64,000 bases of DNA from Cytauxzoon felis (Eukaryota; Apicomplexa; Aconoidasida; Piroplasmida; Theileriidae), in contig JAIQCW010000336.1 in the NCBI GenBank assembly GCA_020283715.1, positions 1 to 64,000 of the forward strand. Reading direction: 5' to 3'. Below are positions 59,005 through 64,000 of this stretch, piece by piece. The notes beneath the pieces are model-generated. The model was not told the origin of the DNA. It made no database searches and was given only the letters and a program-made list of their open reading frames with translations. Numbering within the stretch: position 1 is the stretch's first letter; the number at the start of each line of letters is the position of its first letter. A program made the position numbers and the translations under genes.

Positions 59005-59045
59005 AAATTCCCTGAGATCAGCTGCGGATATTCCACTTGAGGTCC
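59005..59045. repeat. short mosaic repeat fragment
   Basis: Right part of C1 (CCCTGAGATCAGCTGCGG) and T, between the broken and the intact family genes. Confidence 0.75.
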
Positions 59046-59178
59046 ATTAACAAGGTCACGTTCTTCCAGTTATCAATACTAAATGGTTGAACATCAGGTA
59101 CCATGAATTATGGTGTTAATTATCCCCATTTTCCCATATTATAATTTTTACATATTAATCATTAGCAATTTTCAAGAT

Positions 59179-60843
59179 TTATATTGGAGACATGGATATG
59201 TTCATTACGAATAAAAAGAACATACCATTAAATTGACCGACAGCGCCGTTATACATCATCCCTGATTGAGTGCTTTGTTTTCCAGCTCCTGAAAATGATA
59301 TAATCTCCATTAATTCTTCTACAGTATTAAATGTTATGGGGATAATCCATAATAATTTCGGTCTGGCATGAACAAATTTTGAAATTCGTCCCTCAGGAAA
59401 GTGGAGTATTGAAATGAAAACGTGCATGCAGATCACGTATGGAACACCAGAAATCCAACCAATTAAATGCCACCAATATCTTCCACCACCATCAGTATTC
59501 CAGTTTTGAGCGTTGGGAATGGCATTAGTAATTTCAGTATTATCACCTATACCGTCAAGTTTGCTTCTCGAATTATTAAGTACTCTTTCAGCTGCATCCT
59601 TTTCTGTACTGGAAGTAGTATTAAGCTTACTTATAGCTGTACCAATAGCAGTTTTAGCTTCACCGGCTTTGGATTTAGCATTAGCAGCTGTGGTTTGCTG
59701 ACTAACCAGATTAAGTTTAGCAATAATATCATTTTTATGAGTGTTAGTCCATTGATCTGTATTATTAGTCCAAGCAGAGCCAACTGTTAATTTGTTTTCT
59801 TCATCCATTAATACTTTTTTAGCCGTCTTGGCTCCGTCAGCATCTCCATCGTTGTTAACTAAATCTCCATAATTTCCAGGACCTGTTCCTCCAGGTCCTA
59901 ATTTATTGCTATGTCCATTGTAATTATCAACTTCATCTAATATGGCGATTAATAGTGTGGGTATAGACGAAATTGCAACAATCCATAAATCAATTTGCTC
60001 TGCAGTATTCCAATCTACCAACTGGTATGGAGATATTGATGGATAAAAGGCGTATACTGTTCCGAGACTAAAGGCTAACATCAAGACTGGTGACCATTGA
60101 TGACCAGCATCCTTACCAAATAGTTCTTCTATATTAGAATTTCCAGCTATAGTCTTATTCCATTGACACACTTGATCCATCGTCCACCATACAGCCGTAA
60201 ATAATAATGAAATATTAATCCAAAAAATTTGTTTCTCAACTATAGAATAATCAAAATCATCCCACATTCTAACTTTAGAAACCCATACACATATTTTGTG
60301 GAACACAAAGGTGAAGAAACCGGATAGAGGTAGACCAGCTCCATATAGAGCTGAATTGAAATTTGTACCAAAGGCATAACTGGAAAATAAACCATTCGAA
60401 AATGTAATTAATATAATACACCAATAGAATTGATCAAAATGACCGTAATCATCACCTGTAACAAAGAATATATATGCCAATACACAGCTGAAGAACATGG
60501 CCCATATGAATATACAGGATAACACTCTTTTACTCTTGGATTTCGTATTTTCATTTCCACCACTACTATCTATTATTAATGTCATTATGGTTGATAGAAA
60601 TTGTCCTATGAAACTAGCCAACTCCATTGGATGATGAATTTTATGTAAAAATAATGGGACAACAGATGGTGGAAAATGAAACCTTGCGACTACATGATTA
60701 GCGCATAATATAGCTATACGATGAGGAGTCAACATAATTAGACCCGCCAAGAACATGGATAATTTATGACGGAATACAGCTGCAGCATTACTTCCCCAAT
60801 TATTTAGATCCCATGGATCCAATGGATCAATGAAGCTGGCCAT
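59179..60843 (-). CDS. Multi-membrane-spanning Tpr-like family protein, short form
   Basis: An intact 554-residue single exon. N-terminal signature: FLAGLIMLTPHRIAILC, VVARFHFPPSVVPLFLHKIHHPMELASF, GTNFNSALYGAGLPLSGFFTF. There is almost no insert between the halves (only NSNIEELFGKDA) before HQWSPVLMLAFSLGTVYAFYPSISPYQLVD and EQIDLWIVAISSIPTLLIAILD. The hydrophilic insertion is instead after that helix (residues about 310-440, rich in Ala, Lys, Thr, Asn, predicted helical), then RYWWHLIGWISG, LHFPEGRISKFV and SGAGKQ. About ten membrane segments. It provides the reference for the undamaged WSPVLML..SPYQL segment. Start MASFIDPLDPW at 60843, preceded by the family upstream motif. Confidence 0.85.
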   Translation of the reverse strand: MASFIDPLDPWDLNNWGSNAAAVFRHKLSMFLAGLIMLTPHRIAILCANHVVARFHFPPSVVPLFLHKIHHPMELASFIGQFLSTIMTLIIDSSGGNENTKSKSKRVLSCIFIWAMFFSCVLAYIFFVTGDDYGHFDQFYWCIILITFSNGLFSSYAFGTNFNSALYGAGLPLSGFFTFVFHKICVWVSKVRMWDDFDYSIVEKQIFWINISLLFTAVWWTMDQVCQWNKTIAGNSNIEELFGKDAGHQWSPVLMLAFSLGTVYAFYPSISPYQLVDWNTAEQIDLWIVAISSIPTLLIAILDEVDNYNGHSNKLGPGGTGPGNYGDLVNNDGDADGAKTAKKVLMDEENKLTVGSAWTNNTDQWTNTHKNDIIAKLNLVSQQTTAANAKSKAGEAKTAIGTAISKLNTTSSTEKDAAERVLNNSRSKLDGIGDNTEITNAIPNAQNWNTDGGGRYWWHLIGWISGVPYVICMHVFISILHFPEGRISKFVHARPKLLWIIPITFNTVEELMEIISFSGAGKQSTQSGMMYNGAVGQFNGMFFLFVMNISMSPI

Positions 60844-60845
60844 CT

Positions 60846-60915
60846 CGTTTTATCCTATTTGTAATATCTCCATCCTTTTCCCTTCAAATTATCCTCCTCC
60901 CGTTATTTAAAGAAA
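60846..60915 (-). promoter_or_regulatory. multi-TM family upstream motif
   Basis: On the minus strand: TTTCTTTAAATAACGGGAGG, AGGATAATTTGAAGGGAAAA, then GGATGGAGATATT, directly upstream of the start at 60843. Same order as the blocks before 42815 and 48924. Confidence 0.7.
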
Positions 60916-60954
60916 TACTTTGTCTTGACATAAAGATATATGAGCAATCTCCCT

Positions 60955-61035
60955 AGGTATCCACCTGAAGTCGCCTTGCAGACAGCTTCTCTATTTACTT
61001 CCCCTTCCAGCTCCCGTAGATCGCTTCCAGGTATA
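60955..61035. repeat. partial mosaic interspersed repeat
   Basis: T, S2 and C2, about 110 bases upstream of the short-form family gene on the opposite reading direction. Confidence 0.8.
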
Positions 61036-61370
61036 AAACCAAATCTCGCTGAGATAGGACTAAAGTGAGAGAAATCATGTTTGAAAGGATATCTCAAGGA
61101 ATATAAAATGGAATGAAATGAGGTTTCTTAAACTCAGTACAATCAACAAATTCCTTTTAAATGAGATATTGACATTAGAATTTCATCCATTATTCACTGA
61201 GATATCTTCATGAGTTTCCCCAGAAATGATGAAATTCCTTCAAATTTTGGTAGTAAAATGAAGTAGTGAAATTAGCAATAATTGACCTCAAGTGGAACCT
61301 GGAAGCGATCTACGGGAGCTGGAAGGGGAAGTAAATAAAAGAGCTGACGGCAGGACGACCTCACATGGAG
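61035..61370. repeat. long duplicated segment, copy 2
   Basis: Same order as 51830-52145: CTCGCTGAGATA, a shared block with TGAGTTTCCCCAGAAATGATG, then T, inverted C2, inverted S1, T at 61270-61370. It lies between the INTS9-like gene and the short-form family gene. Confidence 0.82.
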
Positions 61371-61476
61371 GTGAATAGAAGAGATATATTATACTTCAAT
61401 TGGAACGTGATAATCTAGAGTAATTTGTGTTGTAATAGAATATGAGATAGAGGGTGATATTGTATTAGATTGAGTA

Positions 61477-63549
61477 TTAAATGCATGTGAGTATATTTTG
61501 AAGTATGTTAATGATATTATTTCTGAGTTGTTGATTATTTGTATCGATGATTGTATGATGTTTATTATCGATTGTAATGGTGCAATTTGGTATATTTATA
61601 ATTATGGGGTGAATATTATTATGTATTTTAATATCATTTTCATTAATTCCTAATTTTAATAGTTCATTAATTAATATATTTACATCATAAGTCCCTAATA
61701 ATATTTTATTATCATTTATATAATCATTTGTATTATAAAATTTAATATTATTTAAATCTTTTAAATTTATACAAACTTGTGTAATTTTTATATCTTTTAT
61801 ACCTGATATATTTTTTAATCTTGGTATTATATATTCTTTTATATTCTTTAATTTCGTTTTACCTTTAATTAACCCCACTTTTTCAGTACCCGATAATTTT
61901 GTAAAATCCCCACAATTTGATTGTAGAAGTATTGAAAATTTATTGAATGTATTATTATTATTAGAATGTTTATATTTATAAATAAAATCAATTAAATTAT
62001 GATATGATGTATTGATATTAATAAAATGATTAATAATATTAGCATTACGATTGATTAAATTAAGTAATTTATAATATTTTTCATGTATAATAATAAAATT
62101 ATTATGGGGATAATTTAATTGTGTATCAATAAAATCTAATAAATGAGAATTTATAAAAGTAGTAATAAGTAAAATTGAAGGGCTTCTATAAACATTTTGG
62201 ATATCATTTAAAGTATTACCAATAAATAATTTATTAGATTCAATCATATCATTTATTGCTATAAATGGTGTTTTTGGCTCTTCAAAATCCATAGTATTAT
62301 CACCTCTATCCTTATTTACCCATTCACAACATTTATTAATATATATAAAAAGTTCATTCATACATTCACCAATACAATAAATATAAAATTGTCTATTACT
62401 TAATACCCCATTATTTGAATTATATAAATACTCCAATATATCTATCATTACCTCACAATATGGATCTATAGGTATTATTATATCAGATTCACCCATGTTC
62501 ATAATCTTATCACATAGTGATGAAAATTTAGATGAATTATCCATTATTGGAATTTTGTGGGGTTGATGTGGGGAAATGGGGTATAATGATAATGGGTTAT
62601 TAAGTGTAGAGGTGTTTTCATTTTTAGGATTTTCTTCTTCAATCTTTACAGCCTTTTCCATTTTAATATATTCCTTGTCTTCTGGATAACTTTTATTGCA
62701 TGAAGTTTTTGACTCGACATTAACATCGGAAGGTGTCACTTCATCCTTTGGGTATACTTCATTGCATGATGTTCTTGATTCGACATCAACATCGGAAGAG
62801 GTGCCTTCATCCTTTGTATAACTTCCATCACCCAGGATGATAAAGGTGTTGGTAGTTTGAACAAAGGAAAAATCAAGTGGTTTAGGGTATCTTTCATTAG
62901 AAGAATAAAAACAATCTGCAACAATAGCTATTTTAATAGGTAAATTAGAGCTTTCAATTGTCCAATTACACCCACCAAGAGTATATCCACTACTATATGG
63001 GCATAATTTTATAGACTTTGAAATTTTATAAAATTTATCATCAGAATAAATTGGAATTTTCAATTTTAAAATTTCATTATAAGATAATAAATGTATTGAA
63101 TCATTAATAAGTGATTTATTTTCAATCATAAATGGTCGTATCATTTGACCATCGCCTCTAAGGCATCTCCGCAAAATTTTATTTCTAATCTCAAGATTCT
63201 TATTATAACATCGATTTAAATTACAATTTGTTAGTATAGAATTTATATGTTGATTAAAATAGATATAATTTATTGTATATACTGGCCTTGTACATACTAT
63301 ATGTGTATACCTCAGATTATAATAATGCCTTAATATCTCTATACCATCTAAACCACTAGCCTTTGTAATCAATATTATATGGATATATGAAGATTTGAAT
63401 TTGTTATACAGGGGTGACGTGGGTTCGTCTATATCAAATTCATATAATAATCTACTAGGTAAATTACACAAGATATTTATACCATCAAATTCTATTATTA
63501 TACTCTTACATTCTGAACAATCACATAAATTTATTAAATTTACAGGCAT
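61477..63549 (-). CDS. INTS9: Integrator complex subunit 9-like (beta-CASP pseudonuclease)
   Basis: Single exon of about 690 residues, start at the in-frame ATG at 63549. The N-terminal metallo-beta-lactamase fold has VNLINLCDCSECKSIIIEFDGINILCNLP and IHIILITKASGLDGIEILRHY, where catalytic nucleases have HxHxDH; the metal ligands are absent, as in INTS9. LCPYSSGYTLGGCNWTIES is the beta-CASP landmark of INTS9 (human: TPLSSGYALGSSNWIIQS). IIPIDPYCEVMIDILEYLY and FYIYCIGECMNELFIYINKCCEWVNKD match the order [23 protein letters not shown]...PLYFIS. An acidic insertion (about residues 250-300) contains a tandem 22-24-residue repeat. The C-terminal part is very Asn/Ile-rich. INTS9 normally pairs with INTS11 for snRNA 3' processing. 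Confidence 0.8.
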   Translation of the reverse strand: MPVNLINLCDCSECKSIIIEFDGINILCNLPSRLLYEFDIDEPTSPLYNKFKSSYIHIILITKASGLDGIEILRHYYNLRYTHIVCTRPVYTINYIYFNQHINSILTNCNLNRCYNKNLEIRNKILRRCLRGDGQMIRPFMIENKSLINDSIHLLSYNEILKLKIPIYSDDKFYKISKSIKLCPYSSGYTLGGCNWTIESSNLPIKIAIVADCFYSSNERYPKPLDFSFVQTTNTFIILGDGSYTKDEGTSSDVDVESRTSCNEVYPKDEVTPSDVNVESKTSCNKSYPEDKEYIKMEKAVKIEEENPKNENTSTLNNPLSLYPISPHQPHKIPIMDNSSKFSSLCDKIMNMGESDIIIPIDPYCEVMIDILEYLYNSNNGVLSNRQFYIYCIGECMNELFIYINKCCEWVNKDRGDNTMDFEEPKTPFIAINDMIESNKLFIGNTLNDIQNVYRSPSILLITTFINSHLLDFIDTQLNYPHNNFIIIHEKYYKLLNLINRNANIINHFININTSYHNLIDFIYKYKHSNNNNTFNKFSILLQSNCGDFTKLSGTEKVGLIKGKTKLKNIKEYIIPRLKNISGIKDIKITQVCINLKDLNNIKFYNTNDYINDNKILLGTYDVNILINELLKLGINENDIKIHNNIHPIIINIPNCTITIDNKHHTIIDTNNQQLRNNIINILQNILTCI

Positions 63550-63687
63550 TTTTATCAAAGGATTAAAAATTATTCATTAAGTTGATGGGGGATTGACCAT
63601 GGGCTACCATAGTGGTGGCGTTATTAACAGTGATGTCAATATTATATCGATGATGGAAAAAAATACATATATTCAAATTTAATTAAA

Positions 63688-63966
63688 ATGAATAAAGTAA
63701 AAGAGTATTCTAATCTCGATTATCTATCATGTGGTCATCTGTTGAATGATGACGATGATAACTATGCAGCATCAGATACAACCAAAGTATGCAGTACAGA
63801 ATGTAACAAGGATAACAGCAGTATAAAATCATCAGATGATGATTTGTTATTACTTGATCTTAGTATTAAAAAAAATGGGAAATTCTATCAAGATTTTAAC
63901 AAGTATTCACATTTATTAGAAAATAACGCGCAAAGTATGTTTAATCCCACATTATATCATCCTTAA
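63688..63966 (+). CDS. Uncharacterised small acidic protein
   Basis: A 92-residue open frame from ATG 63688. Asp/Ser-rich, with NDDDDNYAASD, SSDDDLLLLDLSIKK and a C-terminal NPTLYHP. No membrane segment. Family not recognised. Divergent from the INTS9-like gene 138 bases away. It stops at 63966 and no intron boundary is evident; the window ends soon after. Confidence 0.5.
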   Translation: MNKVKEYSNLDYLSCGHLLNDDDDNYAASDTTKVCSTECNKDNSSIKSSDDDLLLLDLSIKKNGKFYQDFNKYSHLLENNAQSMFNPTLYHP

Positions 63967-64000
63967 TTACACCCGAAAATATTTAAAATTCTATAGAAGG

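Overview
This window is nuclear DNA of an apicomplexan parasite, most likely a piroplasm of the Theileria/Cytauxzoon/Theileria equi type. The evidence is an apical membrane antigen 1 gene, very compact AT-rich genes on both strands broken by tiny introns (about 35-55 nt, GTATGT/GTAAGT to TAG/CAG), and several large multi-membrane-spanning proteins that resemble the Theileria Tpr-type families, two of them with internal repeats reminiscent of the FAINT/DUF529 family. The species is not resolved. No rRNA, tRNA or CRISPR array was seen.

Layout. 0-7.2 kb: DDX47/RRP3 helicase (-), SmD2 (+), VPS11 (+). 7.2-13 kb: a decayed multi-TM family fragment (-), about 1.8 kb of empty AT-rich DNA, then an intact 917-residue family member (+). 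13.4-23.4 kb: RPS25, OST3/6-like, RNA polymerase III subunit RPC6-like, an unknown gene, an RRM protein, an FHA protein, a NADAR-domain protein, and several small unknown genes. 23.6-27.6 kb: AMA1 and a CDC50/LEM3 flippase subunit (-). 27.6-33.2 kb: a cytosine-poor intergenic block, an unknown conserved-looking gene and CDC45 (+). 33.9-42.3 kb: FAM76-like, DIB1, DHX16/PRP2, Rab5-like, EF-P-like, an RRM protein and a DUF1764 protein. 42.4-46.6 kb: TRMT11 with a multi-TM family gene nested in its first resolved intron. 46.7-48.1 kb: DPH5. 48.4-52.9 kb: adenylate kinase with a second family gene nested in its intron. 52.9-56.6 kb: a ZNF207/SUF4-like zinc-finger gene and an unknown gene. 56.9-60.8 kb: a family pseudogene and an intact 554-residue family member (-). 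61.5-64 kb: an Integrator subunit 9-like gene and a small unknown gene.

The main unexplained feature is a family of about 30 mosaic interspersed repeats, mostly 70-360 bp and GC-richer than their surroundings. They are assembled from a small set of exchangeable modules. T is the junction motif CCACCTGAGGT or its inverse. S is a slot filled by one of several short hairpins: S1 GTCCTGCCGTCAGC, S2 GTCTTGCAGACAGC, S3 CCACTCGCCGTGG, S4 CCACTAGGCGTGG, S5 CCATTGCATGG. C is a core: C1 CCTCCGCTTCCCTGAGATC or C2 CCTTCCAGCTCCCGTAGATC. H is GCCACGATCTCCGGGAGTGG followed by CTCTTTAGAGATAGGTAAT. Almost every intron longer than about 200 nt that I could resolve contains one or more copies, and the rest lie between genes. 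The module ends read like splice sites. The multi-TM genes share a family-specific upstream motif, and two sit inside housekeeping introns with the repeats, so repeats and gene family may have spread together.

Most of the rest is housekeeping: splicing (SmD2, DIB1, DHX16), transcription and RNA processing (RPC6-like, INTS9-like), translation (RPS25, DPH5, TRMT11, organellar EF-P), replication (CDC45) and membrane traffic (VPS11, Rab5, CDC50, OST3/6). AMA1 and the multi-TM family are the parasite-specific content. Exon boundaries were placed by eye from splice motifs and frame continuity.
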